A stretch of DNA of 47,467 nt. Origin: Clostridia bacterium. Lineage in GTDB: Bacteria; Bacillota; Clostridia; Oscillospirales; CAG-272. The first letter of the stretch is position 1. Every line of letters begins with the position of its first letter. A model generated the notes under the pieces. It was not told the origin of the DNA. It ran no database searches and saw only the letters and a program-made list of their open reading frames with translations. Where the stretch lies: positions 1-47,467 of the forward strand of contig JAFTBN010000059.1 of NCBI GenBank assembly GCA_017455185.1, in the 5' to 3' direction. Shown here one piece after another: positions 32,834-41,167 of this stretch. The translations under genes and the position numbers were made by a program.

Positions 32834-33976
32834 TTATTCCGGCAGAACGCGGAAAACGTTGCGTCTGTCGGCGCCGGTGCGGCGCAAAAAGGCATCTTTG
32901 GTCATGGGCTCGGGCGCAAAGGTCGGAATATTCCGGCCCAAATCCACCCAGAGGGAAAGGACTTTTTCCGGGTCGGCAAGGCTTGATTTGTCGGCCGCGC
33001 GCCATTTCAGCGCATCCTGCGACTGGGCCCGGCCGGAGAAGACGTCGGCCATGTCCCTTACAACCGCGCTGGCTGTGGGAAGTTTTCCGGCTCCCGGCCC
33101 CTCCACGAGAATCTGCCCCAGCACGTCCGAACGGATCAGAATGCCGTTGAGCACTCCGGCGATGTGGGCAAGGGGGTGGGAAAGGGGAAGAAAGACGGGC
33201 TGAACCGAAACCAAAAGCCGGTCCCCGGCTTTTTCGCAGCATCCGACCAGTTTGAGTGTGCCGCCGGCCGCACAAGCGCGGGACAGGTGTTCGTCGGTGA
33301 TGCCTTCAATGCCCGTGACGGGAAACGAGGATACAGGGGGAAGAACGCCGTATGCCAGTGCGCAGAGAATGGCGGTTTTGCGGGCCGCATCCAGCCCCTG
33401 CAGATCGGCTGCCGGATTGGCTTCCGCAAATCCGTTCTGCTGGGCAGAGCGAAGAGCCGCGTCGAACGGAAGTCCGTCCTTTTGCATGCTGGTCAGGATG
33501 TAGTTGGTCGTCCCGTTGAGAATGCCGCAAACCGAATGGATGCGGTGCAGGGTAATCTCGTCAATCAGGGTGCGAAGAACCGGTATGCCGCCGCCCACAC
33601 TGGCTTCAAACAGATAGCGTACTCGGTTGGCACGGGCCAGTTCAAGCAGTTCGACACCGAAATTGGCGACCACTTCCTTGTTGGAGGTGACAACGTGCTT
33701 GCCGGCTTCCAAACAGGCGCGGGTAAAATCATAGGCCGGGTGTGAACCGCCCATCATTTCGGCGACCAGTTCGATTTCGGGATCTTCCAGGATCCGGTTG
33801 AAATCGTGAATGACCCGGTCTCCCAAGGGGTGATCGGGAAAGGTGCGCAGGTCCAGAATGTATTTGATTTCGATCGGGGTGCCCAGCCTGCTTTCCAGCC
33901 GGTCTGCGTCCTGCCCCAAGGCTTCTGCTACGCCGCTTCCTACGACGCCGAATCCGAGTATCGCAATTTTATGCAT
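32834..33976 (-). CDS. hom: Homoserine dehydrogenase
   Basis: 380 aa from ATG 33976. The NAD(P)-binding motif ILGFGVVGSGVAEAL is followed by AGKHVVTSNKEVVA and the catalytic region GGGIPVLRTLIDEITLHRIHSVCGILNGTTNYIL, ENPAADLQGLDAARK-type (EANPAADLQGLDAARK). It reduces aspartate semialdehyde to homoserine, the branch to threonine and methionine. The protein ends before an ACT domain, so threonine feedback through ACT is not expected. The ribosome binding site is weak; an in-frame upstream ATG at 34048 overlaps the promoter and is unlikely. No T-box was found in its leader of about 55 nt. Confidence 0.95.
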   Translation of the reverse strand: MHKIAILGFGVVGSGVAEALGQDADRLESRLGTPIEIKYILDLRTFPDHPLGDRVIHDFNRILEDPEIELVAEMMGGSHPAYDFTRACLEAGKHVVTSNKEVVANFGVELLELARANRVRYLFEASVGGGIPVLRTLIDEITLHRIHSVCGILNGTTNYILTSMQKDGLPFDAALRSAQQNGFAEANPAADLQGLDAARKTAILCALAYGVLPPVSSFPVTGIEGITDEHLSRACAAGGTLKLVGCCEKAGDRLLVSVQPVFLPLSHPLAHIAGVLNGILIRSDVLGQILVEGPGAGKLPTASAVVRDMADVFSGRAQSQDALKWRAADKSSLADPEKVLSLWVDLGRNIPTFAPEPMTKDAFLRRTGADRRNVFRVLPE

Positions 33977-34037
33977 AGGATGATACGCTTTTCGTATAAA
34001 GAAATCTTTATACCGATCCTTTTCTAGAGTGGCTTCA

Positions 34038-34066
34038 TCATACCACAAAGAAAGACCAAATGCAAC
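34038..34066 (-). promoter_or_regulatory. Sigma-A promoter of hom
   Basis: Minus strand TTGCAT (34061-34066), 17-bp spacer, TATGAT (34038-34043). Confidence 0.65.
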
Positions 34067-34072
34067 AAGAAG

Positions 34073-34104
34073 GCCGGATTAAATGTGGTCCGGCCCGATT
34101 TTTT
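34073..34104 (+). terminator. Plus-strand terminator-like hairpin between hom and DUF4364
   Basis: GGCCGG pairs with CCGGCC about 12 nt later, then CGATTTTTT on the plus strand. A weaker plus-strand hairpin with TTTTTT follows near 34137-34170. No plus-strand gene lies upstream, so their purpose is unclear. The rest of the 340-bp gap between hom and DUF4364 holds only the two divergent promoters. Confidence 0.35.
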
Positions 34105-34258
34105 GAACAGACGCTCCGGGAAGATCGATTCAATCCCGAGTCTGTCTGAAACGCAGGCTGGCTTTTTTCACCGGCTGCAAAATTCCGGGGCAGGAACGGT
34201 TCTTTTTTTGCCGGGATAAGACCGCGCCGTTTCCTTCCGGTCCTGCTTTTGTTTTCCC

Positions 34259-34287
34259 TTGTTTTTTCGTTCGCCGTATGGTACAAT
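34259..34287 (+). promoter_or_regulatory. Sigma-A promoter of the DUF4364-sigma operon
   Basis: TTGTTT (34259-34264), 17-bp spacer, TACAAT (34282-34287) with an extended -10 TGG. Confidence 0.7.
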
Positions 34288-34316
34288 GGCATCAGAAAAA
34301 CGGGGGAGGTCGGAGG

Positions 34317-34883
34317 ATGGCATCTTTGGTAGGAAATCACGCGAATGTGAAAATCTTTGTGCTGTATCTGATGAAAAACATCAATTATCCGCTGGATTTT
34401 GTCTCGGTGAACGATATTGTGATGCAGACGGACTACGTCATGTATCTGGATTTTGCGGAGGCGTTCGGGGAAATGCTGGAACAGGGTTTGATCGAGCAAT
34501 CCTCCGAAAACGAACTGGGGGATCCGGAATACACCGTGACCGAGCGGGGCAGACTGGTGGCTGAGGAACTCAAGAGCGATCTTTTGCAGGAATTGCTGGA
34601 CCGGGCTTTGAGCAGCGCGCTGAGGTATCTGGATTTCAAACGCCGCGGCATTCTGACCGATTGCCGGATTGAGCGGGAACCGGATCAGAATTTCCGGGTT
34701 ATCTTCTCCTTGCTGGAAAAGAATCACGAAATCTTCCGAACCGAACTGGTTGTGGATTCGCTGAACCGGGCCGAGCGGATGCGGGATAATTTCAATACCC
34801 ATCCGGACGACATTTACAGAAGCACCTGTTCCCTGATGGCCGGAAACATGAATTTCCTGTTTGACAAGGGCGGGGAATCATGA
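34317..34883 (+). CDS. DUF4364 family protein
   Basis: 188 aa from ATG 34317 (GGGGGAGG and GGAGG upstream). The N-terminal half reads as a winged helix (VKIFVLYLMKNINYPLDFVSVNDIVMQ, FGEMLEQGLIEQ, YTVTERGRLVAEEL), as expected for DUF4364, a Clostridia family resembling PadR-like regulators. The C-terminal half (FRVIFSLLEKNHEIFRTELVV) is mixed alpha/beta. Probably a DNA-binding regulator, target unknown. Its stop overlaps the next gene by 4 nt (ATGA), so the two are translationally coupled. Confidence 0.85.
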   Translation: MASLVGNHANVKIFVLYLMKNINYPLDFVSVNDIVMQTDYVMYLDFAEAFGEMLEQGLIEQSSENELGDPEYTVTERGRLVAEELKSDLLQELLDRALSSALRYLDFKRRGILTDCRIEREPDQNFRVIFSLLEKNHEIFRTELVVDSLNRAERMRDNFNTHPDDIYRSTCSLMAGNMNFLFDKGGES

Positions 34884-35482
34884 AGGCCGAACCGGAAAAG
34901 AATGCTTTTGCCCCTTTCGATGAACAAAAGGAGAACGAACTGTTAAGCGCAGCCGCCAAAGGAGATGAGAACGCGCTGGGAGAACTGCTTGGCTTGTACG
35001 AGCCGCTTCTGTCGGGACTGGTCAGGAAATACAAAGGCCCTGATATGGGGACGGAAGACGTCAAGGATATGCGGCAGGAGGCGCAGATTGCTTTTTGCCG
35101 TGCGGTCAAGACCTATGACAGAACCGGCGGGGCGCATTTCGGACGCTATGCCAAAGTGTGCACGCGCAACGCGCTGGTTTCCTATCTGCGAAAGATTCGT
35201 CCCCATGCCAGGGTCCGACTCGAAGATATGGAAAGCAGGGCGCAGCCTGCCGAGGCCGGAGAGGGCGAAGACCGGAGGAAAAAGCAGCTCCTGGCCCAGG
35301 CTTCACCCGAATGGTTTTCGCCTTTTGAGTGGGAAATCTGGATTCGCTACCGGCAAGGCCGGAAGCCGGGGGATATTGCGCGCGAACTTGGGCGCGGTGA
35401 GAAATCGGTTTACAATGCCGTGTGCCGGATCCGACGGAAACTCAAACAGAGAATCGGCGAAAAAACGCAGCGGCCCGAGTAA
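34880..35482 (+). CDS. Sigma-70-family sigma factor-like protein (SigH-like)
   Basis: 200 aa. Region 2 is visible as LLSAAAKGDENALGELLGLYEPLLSGLV and EDVKDMRQEAQIAFCRAVKTYD, with HFGRYAKVCTRNALVSYLRK as region 2.4/3. The C-terminal region 4 helix-turn-helix reads WIRYRQGRKPGDIARELGRGEKSVYNAVCRIRRKL. The arrangement resembles SigH (sigma-30) of Firmicutes, but sequence conservation in region 2.4 looks limited and no anti-sigma gene is near. Coupling to a winged-helix gene suggests the two act in one regulatory unit. Followed directly by a terminator. Confidence 0.85.
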   Translation: MKAEPEKNAFAPFDEQKENELLSAAAKGDENALGELLGLYEPLLSGLVRKYKGPDMGTEDVKDMRQEAQIAFCRAVKTYDRTGGAHFGRYAKVCTRNALVSYLRKIRPHARVRLEDMESRAQPAEAGEGEDRRKKQLLAQASPEWFSPFEWEIWIRYRQGRKPGDIARELGRGEKSVYNAVCRIRRKLKQRIGEKTQRPE

Positions 35483-35497
35483 AAATGCATATTAACA

Positions 35498-35524
35498 AAG
35501 CAAGGCCAATGACCTTGCTTTTTT
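35498..35524 (+). terminator. Intrinsic terminator after the sigma gene
   Basis: AAGCAAGG (35498-35505) pairs with CCTTGCTT (35513-35520), followed by TTTT. Confidence 0.9.
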
Positions 35525-35627
35525 GTTTTCGTCCCCACCGGAGCCTCTCAAAACGGAAAAATCACTCATTTTTCTTCCCGGAATGGACATATTTTTTTAA
35601 AAAAAGAGCAAATCTTTAAAAAAAGGG

Positions 35628-35656
35628 GTGCAAATCCATTTAAAGTGTGGTACAAT
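35628..35656 (+). promoter_or_regulatory. Extended -10 promoter of the EP-repeat gene leader
   Basis: TACAAT (35651-35656) preceded by TGG (extended -10); the -35 position reads GTGCAA (35628-35633), weak. Confidence 0.55.
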
Positions 35657-35662
35657 GCCATT

Positions 35663-35950
35663 GTATAAAAGAATAAAAAAGAAGCGAAAGCGTGAATTCC
35701 GCCATGCCGGATTTTGCGCGAGGACTTCGGATATTCGTTTTTCGTTTCTTTTTTTGATCATCATCAGTCAGAACACATTCGGCGTTTTTCGCCTTGATAT
35801 ACGCAATCGCATACGAATTCCGGCTTTGCCGTTTTGCAGGCCGGGTGCTTTCCTTTCCCCCCAAGCGGAATGGAGGCTGCTTTGCGGACTGGCTGATTCG
35901 GAACAGGGTTCTTTTCGTTCGGCCGGAGGCTGACGCGGAACCCTGTTTTT
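35663..35950 (+). ncRNA. Candidate structured leader RNA with terminator
   Basis: About 290 nt between the promoter and an intrinsic terminator: ACAGGGTTC (35903-35911) pairs with GAACCCTGT (35938-35946) around an inner GC-rich loop, then TTTT. No frame here has a ribosome binding site or a credible product. The next gene starts 64 nt further on, so this is either an attenuated leader or an independent small RNA. I could not match it to a known riboswitch; T-box, GEMM and SAM signatures are absent. Confidence 0.45.
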
Positions 35951-36013
35951 GTTTGCTTGTTTCCCACGTCTGTGCATGTGGAGCAAAATATATGATTAAA
36001 GGAGAATAGAGAA

Positions 36014-37387
36014 GTGCTCACAACGATTCTTTTGGTATTGCTGGCCATTGACGGCACGTTGTACCTCGGTCTGTTGGGAACGGATATCTATTTGCGCTTC
36101 CGGAAACCCAAGGACAAGCCTGAACCGGCACCTAAGCCAGAACCTGAGCCTGAGCCAGAGCCTGAGCCCGAGCCGGAACCTGAGCCCGAGCCTGAGCCCG
36201 AACCCGAGCCTGAACCGGAACCTGAGCCAGAGCCCGAACCCGAGCCCGAACCGGAACCTGAGCCTGAATCCGATCAGGACTTTGAGCCGATTATTCCGCT
36301 CCTGGTAGGAGATGAGGATGACAATCCGGAGGAAGTCGGATACATTGAGACGGCAGGCGGACTGGTGCGGATCCGGTACAGCCGCAGTTTCCAGGCGAAA
36401 CTGATTCAGTCCGATGACGATCTGAAACAGAGGTATTCCCAGGTCAAGAACGCCCTGATGGCGTACGGCGCTTCGACCCGCATGAGTTGGACCAATGAAT
36501 CCTTCCGTGTCAGCCGTCCGTATTGCGCAAGATTTGCCATCCGCGGAAAGACCCTTTCGCTGTTCCTGGCGCTGTCGCCTTCCGATTTTGTCGCGACCAA
36601 GTACATCTACGATGATTTCAGCGAAGTCAAAAAGTATGCCGGAACTCCGATGCGTGTGAAACTGCGTTCGGATCGTTCGGTCCGCTGGGCCATTGAACTG
36701 ATTGACATCATGATGGAAAACATCGGCAAGGAAAAGCAGGATGACGCCGTGGATATGGACTGGCGCGTACCGTATGAGCCTGATATGCCGTTGATTAAGA
36801 GAGACCTGATTCGGGTCATCGGCGGTTCGCCCGAGGAAGTGCAGGCGGTTCTGAACGAAGCGGAGGATTTCGAAGATCCCAATCTGAACAAGAGCTTTAT
36901 GGCCAAACTGATTCAGTCCACGGACGAAGTCAAGCAGCGGTATTCCGATCTGAAGAACGAACTGCTGTCCTACGGTGCGTCCAACCGCATCAGCTGGTCG
37001 TGCGATTCCTTCCGTGTCAGCCGCACTTACTGCGCAAGGTTTGCCATCCGCGGCAAGACCCTGTCCCTGTATCTGGCTTTGAATCCGACCGAGTTTGAAG
37101 ATACCAAGTACATCTATCAGGACGTCGGGGAAACGAAGAAATACGCCGGGACTCCCATGCGTCTGAAACTGCGTTCGGATCGCTCCGCCCGCTGGGCGCG
37201 CGAACTGATCGGCATCATGATGGAAAAACTCGGAAAGGTCAAGACAGAGGAACACAACGAGAATTTCGTCATGCCGTATGAGGAGAACGATCCGTTGATC
37301 GTGCGCGGTTGGATCAAGCGCGTCGGAGAGAACTCGGACGCCTATGAGTATCAGCCCAACGATGAGCCGGATAACGACGAAGAGTAA
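36014..37387 (+). CDS. Membrane-anchored protein with Pro-Glu repeat and duplicated domain
   Basis: 457 aa. The start is GTG 36014 with GGAG 9 nt upstream. One N-terminal membrane helix (about 2-25) is followed by a basic stretch, then roughly 25 Pro-Glu dipeptides (about 36-86) and an acidic linker. Two copies of a domain of about 116 residues follow (about 123-238 and 293-408). The copies share [45 protein letters not shown] and KLRSDRS; identity is high, so the duplication is recent or constrained. The C-terminus is acidic. I recall this domain from uncharacterised clostridial proteins but cannot name a function. The PE stretch may act as a stiff spacer or interact with wall or nucleoid. 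Confidence 0.85.
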   Translation: MLTTILLVLLAIDGTLYLGLLGTDIYLRFRKPKDKPEPAPKPEPEPEPEPEPEPEPEPEPEPEPEPEPEPEPEPEPEPEPEPEPESDQDFEPIIPLLVGDEDDNPEEVGYIETAGGLVRIRYSRSFQAKLIQSDDDLKQRYSQVKNALMAYGASTRMSWTNESFRVSRPYCARFAIRGKTLSLFLALSPSDFVATKYIYDDFSEVKKYAGTPMRVKLRSDRSVRWAIELIDIMMENIGKEKQDDAVDMDWRVPYEPDMPLIKRDLIRVIGGSPEEVQAVLNEAEDFEDPNLNKSFMAKLIQSTDEVKQRYSDLKNELLSYGASNRISWSCDSFRVSRTYCARFAIRGKTLSLYLALNPTEFEDTKYIYQDVGETKKYAGTPMRLKLRSDRSARWARELIGIMMEKLGKVKTEEHNENFVMPYEENDPLIVRGWIKRVGENSDAYEYQPNDEPDNDEE

Positions 37388-37425
37388 TGGCAAAACGGAC
37401 CGGTAAGTAAGTCCGAATGAAAAAG

Positions 37426-37480
37426 AACCCGTGCAGGCTGCGGCGCCGTTCGATGCGCCCTGTCTGCACGGGTTTTCTTT
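37426..37480 (+). terminator. Intrinsic terminator after the EP-repeat gene
   Basis: AACCCGTGCAG (37426-37436) pairs with CTGCACGGGTT (37464-37474), then TTCTTTT; the loop holds a second GC-rich stem. In the minus direction TTCTTTTTC follows, so it can also end the HAD lipoprotein transcript. Confidence 0.85.
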
Positions 37481-37545
37481 TCAGCTGTTGCAAGGAGGGG
37501 CGGTTCCGACCGTTGGGCAAAAGGAACCGCTCTGACGGTTTGTCC

Positions 37546-38613
37546 TCAGGAGGCGGCTGTCGGATTGTATTGCAGGTCGGCTTTGGTGATGCCTTCGGGG
37601 TAAATCTGAGCGAAGTCGTTTTTCATGGAAACGGGGATGAACTGCTTGGCTCTGTAATCCGCCGATTTCGCTTCCCAATCCTGTGTGCCCCATTCGCGCG
37701 TGTCATCGTCCGCCACAATCATATAGGCCTGTGCGGGGTAGGGGTTCCTTGAATCGATGGTGTAGTACATCATACTTGTGTCGCTTCCGCTGTTGCCGAA
37801 GGCGAGAACAGGGCGCTGTCCGATTTCCCGTTCCACGTAAATGGCTTTGTTGGCGTTGAGGTTTTTCTGTATAAAGCCTCCCGTCAGGACCAGATCGTCC
37901 CCGGTTTCGTATTTGAAATTCATGTTGGAAGCTTCTTCTTCGTGTCCTTTTACCTTGACTTCAAAGTCCGTTCCGATGATGTGATTGGGGGTCACGTAAT
38001 CCCGGATGGGAGAGTTGGCAACGATGGCGCGTGTGGTGGTGCGTTCGGTCCCGCTGATCACATAGATGGTAAAGCCGTTGTCATAGAGGTAATGAACGAG
38101 TTCGACCATAGGCAGGTAAAAATTGTCAATGTAGCGCATGTTGTTGAAACTCTGCGTTTTTTTCTGCCCGAAGGAAACAACGTAGTCGTAGAATTCGCGG
38201 ACCGTCATGCCGGCATAGGCTTTGGCAAAGTTCTTTGCCAGATTTTCGTCTGCCAGATAGCCGGGCCGGATGGATGCGGCCAGTTCCCTGAGTTCGTCCG
38301 ATACTTTTTCGGGGTGGTCCACCAGGCAGTACTCGATGAACATCATGGTGTCGTAATAGGTGTAGTACGTTTCGCAGGCGAGCGTCCCGTCCATGTCGAA
38401 AACGGCAATCCGGTCTTTTTCTGGAATATAGTCTTCGGATCCGCTGTCGGTTACGTTTTCCACAAACGTCTTCAGGCTGTCCAGGACTTCTCCTTCATTC
38501 CAGTATTGGAACGGATGCTGCTTCTGGCTGCTCCCGCAGGAGACGATGCTCAGCACGAGGGCAAACAGCAGGATAAAGACGGTAAGGGATCGGAGTGTTT
38601 TTTGAACTTTCAT
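37546..38613 (-). CDS. HAD-superfamily phosphatase, lipoprotein
   Basis: 355 aa from ATG 38613 (AGGAGA upstream). A lipoprotein signal ends in LSIVSC with Cys26, so it should be anchored outside the membrane. HAD motif I is DMDGTL with Asp73 and Asp75, motif II ISGTERTTT and motif IV GNSGSDTSMMYY; the long helical cap includes ETYYTYYDTMMFIEY. The layout recalls phosphoserine phosphatase-like HADs and extracytoplasmic acid phosphatases. Substrate unknown; phosphate scavenging is a reasonable guess. Last gene of the rluA-type/DUF3810/murA run, 109 nt after murA. Confidence 0.85.
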   Translation of the reverse strand: MKVQKTLRSLTVFILLFALVLSIVSCGSSQKQHPFQYWNEGEVLDSLKTFVENVTDSGSEDYIPEKDRIAVFDMDGTLACETYYTYYDTMMFIEYCLVDHPEKVSDELRELAASIRPGYLADENLAKNFAKAYAGMTVREFYDYVVSFGQKKTQSFNNMRYIDNFYLPMVELVHYLYDNGFTIYVISGTERTTTRAIVANSPIRDYVTPNHIIGTDFEVKVKGHEEEASNMNFKYETGDDLVLTGGFIQKNLNANKAIYVEREIGQRPVLAFGNSGSDTSMMYYTIDSRNPYPAQAYMIVADDDTREWGTQDWEAKSADYRAKQFIPVSMKNDFAQIYPEGITKADLQYNPTAAS

Positions 38614-38722
38614 AGTATGTTTCTCCTGTTTCGGAATGTATGTCACGGTGCAGGGCTTGTCCGGCGGCCTTCTTGCGGCTTTAGGCTGCCCCGAACTCTG
38701 AGTCCGCATATCTCTTACGGGC

Positions 38723-40000
38723 TTAAGGATTGTTTTCTATGCGGATGTCGGCGCCCAGGCGATTCAGTTTCTCTACGAAATCTTCATATCCCCGTGCGAT
38801 TTTATCCACACCGGTCAGTTCGGTCTTTCCGGCTGCCCGCAGCGCGGCAATCAGCAGGGCGGCACCCGCCCGGAGATCCTGGGCGTTTACGGCGGCGCCC
38901 TTAAGCTGCTTTACGCCCTTGATGTAGGCCGCTCCGTTTTCCACTTTGATGGAAGCGCCCATCTTTTCGAGTTCGGCCGTGTACTGAAAGCGGGTGGGGT
39001 ATACGTCGTCCTTGACGATGCTGCTGCCCTGCGCCGTAGCCAGAATGGAGACAAACTGGGGCTGCATGTCGGTCGGGAAGGCAGGGTAGGGCTTGGCGGT
39101 GATCTGGGACGGACCGATTTTGCCCGTGCTGATCACCCGGATGGAGTTTTCGCTTTCCTCCAGAATGACGCCCATATCCCTGAGTTTGCTTGTCATGGAA
39201 GTCAGATGCTGAGGAATGACGTCGCGCAGCAGCACGTCTCCTCCGGTTGAGGAGACAAGAGCGAGAAAGGTCCCGGCTTCAATCATGTCGGATTCTACGG
39301 TGTAGGTGCATCCGTGCAGAGTTTCCTTTCCGTTGATCCGGATAACCGATGTGCCCGCGCCTTTGATGTCCGCGCCGCATTCATTGAGAAAATTGGCCAG
39401 GTCCACAATGTGCGGCTCACGCGCCGCTCCTTCGATGATGGTGGTTCCTTCGGCCAGGGCAGAAGCCATGATGGCGTTGCAGGTGGCTCCGACCGACTCC
39501 AGGTCGAAGATGATGGTTCCGCCTTTCAGACGTCCGGGGCCTGCGTCCGACGCCACCAGGGACAGGGTGTCCTGACCGACGAGGTTGAGCGCGCCGAGCG
39601 CTTCGAACGCTTTGATGTGCTGGTCGACCGGGCGGTCTGCGAAATTGCATCCGCCCGGTCTTGCGACCTCGGTCTTCCCGCATCGGCCCAGTTCGGTTCC
39701 CATCAGATAGGTGGAGGCGCGCAGTCTCTGCACGTCTTCGGGATGGGAACGGCCGGGCGAGACGCACTTTGCGTGGACCCGCCATTGGTTTTTGCCCAGC
39801 CGGGTCACCTCGGCGCCTGCATCCTGCAGGATCTTCATGGACAGATGGACGTCGGTCACATCCGGAACGTTGTACAGCATGCAGGGCTCCGGATTGAGCA
39901 GGCAGGCAAAAATGATGGGAAGGGCAGCGTTCTTCATCCCGCTGATTCTTACCTCCCCGGATAAGGTCCGTGGACCTTCAATGATCCATTTTTCCTGCAT
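38723..40000 (-). CDS. murA: UDP-N-acetylglucosamine 1-carboxyvinyltransferase
   Basis: 425 aa, standard. It adds enolpyruvate from PEP to UDP-GlcNAc, the first committed step of peptidoglycan synthesis. Lys in GMKNAALPI near the start and the reactive Cys in RPGGCNFADRPVDQH are present, so the enzyme should be fosfomycin-sensitive in the usual way. Other conserved parts are RASTYLMGTELG and YPAFPTDMQPQF. Firmicutes often have two copies; this one lies between a DUF3810 gene and a HAD lipoprotein gene. Confidence 0.97.
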   Translation of the reverse strand: MQEKWIIEGPRTLSGEVRISGMKNAALPIIFACLLNPEPCMLYNVPDVTDVHLSMKILQDAGAEVTRLGKNQWRVHAKCVSPGRSHPEDVQRLRASTYLMGTELGRCGKTEVARPGGCNFADRPVDQHIKAFEALGALNLVGQDTLSLVASDAGPGRLKGGTIIFDLESVGATCNAIMASALAEGTTIIEGAAREPHIVDLANFLNECGADIKGAGTSVIRINGKETLHGCTYTVESDMIEAGTFLALVSSTGGDVLLRDVIPQHLTSMTSKLRDMGVILEESENSIRVISTGKIGPSQITAKPYPAFPTDMQPQFVSILATAQGSSIVKDDVYPTRFQYTAELEKMGASIKVENGAAYIKGVKQLKGAAVNAQDLRAGAALLIAALRAAGKTELTGVDKIARGYEDFVEKLNRLGADIRIENNP

Positions 40001-40018
40001 GTCCTGCCTCCGAATGCG

Positions 40019-41167
40019 TCAAGGATTGCCGTTTTGGTAGTAGGCAATCGCCAGGTTTACAACCAACCCGTAGCTTTTTATCCCTTCCGTGCCCTGCAGT
40101 TTCAGCACGCTGTCGCTGATGGCGCCCGCGATTTTGGACGTGGTGCTGTTTTCATACCGGGCGAAAAATTTGTTCTGCGCAATCATTTCCGAAAGAACCT
40201 TGCGGTCCATCTGCTGGATTTCTTCGTTGTATGCCTCCTGATCGTCCTCGTACAGGGCGCCGAGCAGGTAGTCGTACAGCGTCAGATATCCGCTGTAGCG
40301 GACATAGGGGTTCGCGGAATGAATGCAGACCAGAAACGCGATGAAGTTCGCTTCGTCCTCCCGCGCGAATCCGCGCTGGTGCGCCATCTCGTGCGCCATG
40401 GTAAAGGGGACGGTGTAGTCTGTGAAACGGGCGTTCAGGTTGGCCTCGCCCGTATAGAAACTGTACACCCCGGTGATGTGCGCCAGGGACATCACTTCGG
40501 ATAGAAGAACAGGCTTAACGTTTGAGCGGAAGGTGCGGACAGCTTTGTATTCGCCCGAGACCGTTTTGTAGGAGGTCAGGATCTCCTCCTGCAATTCGTT
40601 CCAGGTCATGGGCAGAATGGAGAAATCCGAAGTGTCGTATTGAATCAGGGTGCTCTGCGCGAGCGTGTTGAGCTTGTCCCTTACGGTTTGTGTGGTGGCA
40701 AGCAGATTCTCCGAGTCTACGGTCTGCTGCCTGATCTCAAGCCGGTCGTACAGGCTTGAAGTGTGGTATCCCCCTCCCAGCGTCAGCGCGAACAGCGAGA
40801 AAATCAGGGCGACGACGGAGAACAGAGTGGCGGCATAAATGCCGGTCTGCTTCCAGGTGTTGCTGTATTTCCTCATGCCGATGACCAGGGCCCAGATGAG
40901 AACCGGGACAATCAGGTAGATGAGCAGCTCACTTAAGGAAAAGGGAATCCATCCGGTCAGTTTGGCCGTCAGGAAGCGGAGCGCCTGGCTGAAGTATCCG
41001 TTGAACCAGTCCGCAAAATGGGGATTTGCGATGCAAAGGAGAAACATGACCAGAGCAAAAGCTCCTACGCCGTAGAAGACAAGGGCCCAGGTTGGCAGTT
41101 TTTCGCCTTTTTTCAGCGTTTTCCGTTTTTCATGGTGCGCTTTGATCGCTTGAATCGGGGATTGCAT
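40019..41167 (-). CDS. DUF3810 membrane protein, putative zinc metallopeptidase
   Basis: 382 aa from ATG 41167 (AAGGA upstream), overlapping the preceding gene by 38 nt; ATG 41215 is possible. Three membrane helices (LVFYGVGAFALVMFLLCIA, LSELLIYLIVPVLIWALVI, IYAATLFSVVALIFSLFAL) precede an extracytoplasmic domain with HEMAHQRGFAREDEANF (HExxH plus a downstream Glu), the signature of DUF3810. Protease activity is predicted, never shown to my knowledge. The overlap with the upstream gene and place before murA hint at an envelope role. Confidence 0.88.
   Translation of the reverse strand: MQSPIQAIKAHHEKRKTLKKGEKLPTWALVFYGVGAFALVMFLLCIANPHFADWFNGYFSQALRFLTAKLTGWIPFSLSELLIYLIVPVLIWALVIGMRKYSNTWKQTGIYAATLFSVVALIFSLFALTLGGGYHTSSLYDRLEIRQQTVDSENLLATTQTVRDKLNTLAQSTLIQYDTSDFSILPMTWNELQEEILTSYKTVSGEYKAVRTFRSNVKPVLLSEVMSLAHITGVYSFYTGEANLNARFTDYTVPFTMAHEMAHQRGFAREDEANFIAFLVCIHSANPYVRYSGYLTLYDYLLGALYEDDQEAYNEEIQQMDRKVLSEMIAQNKFFARYENSTTSKIAGAISDSVLKLQGTEGIKSYGLVVNLAIAYYQNGNP

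Noticed and set aside
35628..35933. 101-codon plus-strand frame upstream of the EP-repeat gene
   Set aside because: It begins upstream of the -10 box that should drive it, lacks a ribosome binding site and has no recognisable domain; better read as leader or small RNA.
36115..36270. Repetitive DNA that might suggest a CRISPR or satellite array
   Set aside because: It is the in-frame Pro-Glu codon repeat of the EP protein; units are 6 nt with no spacers.
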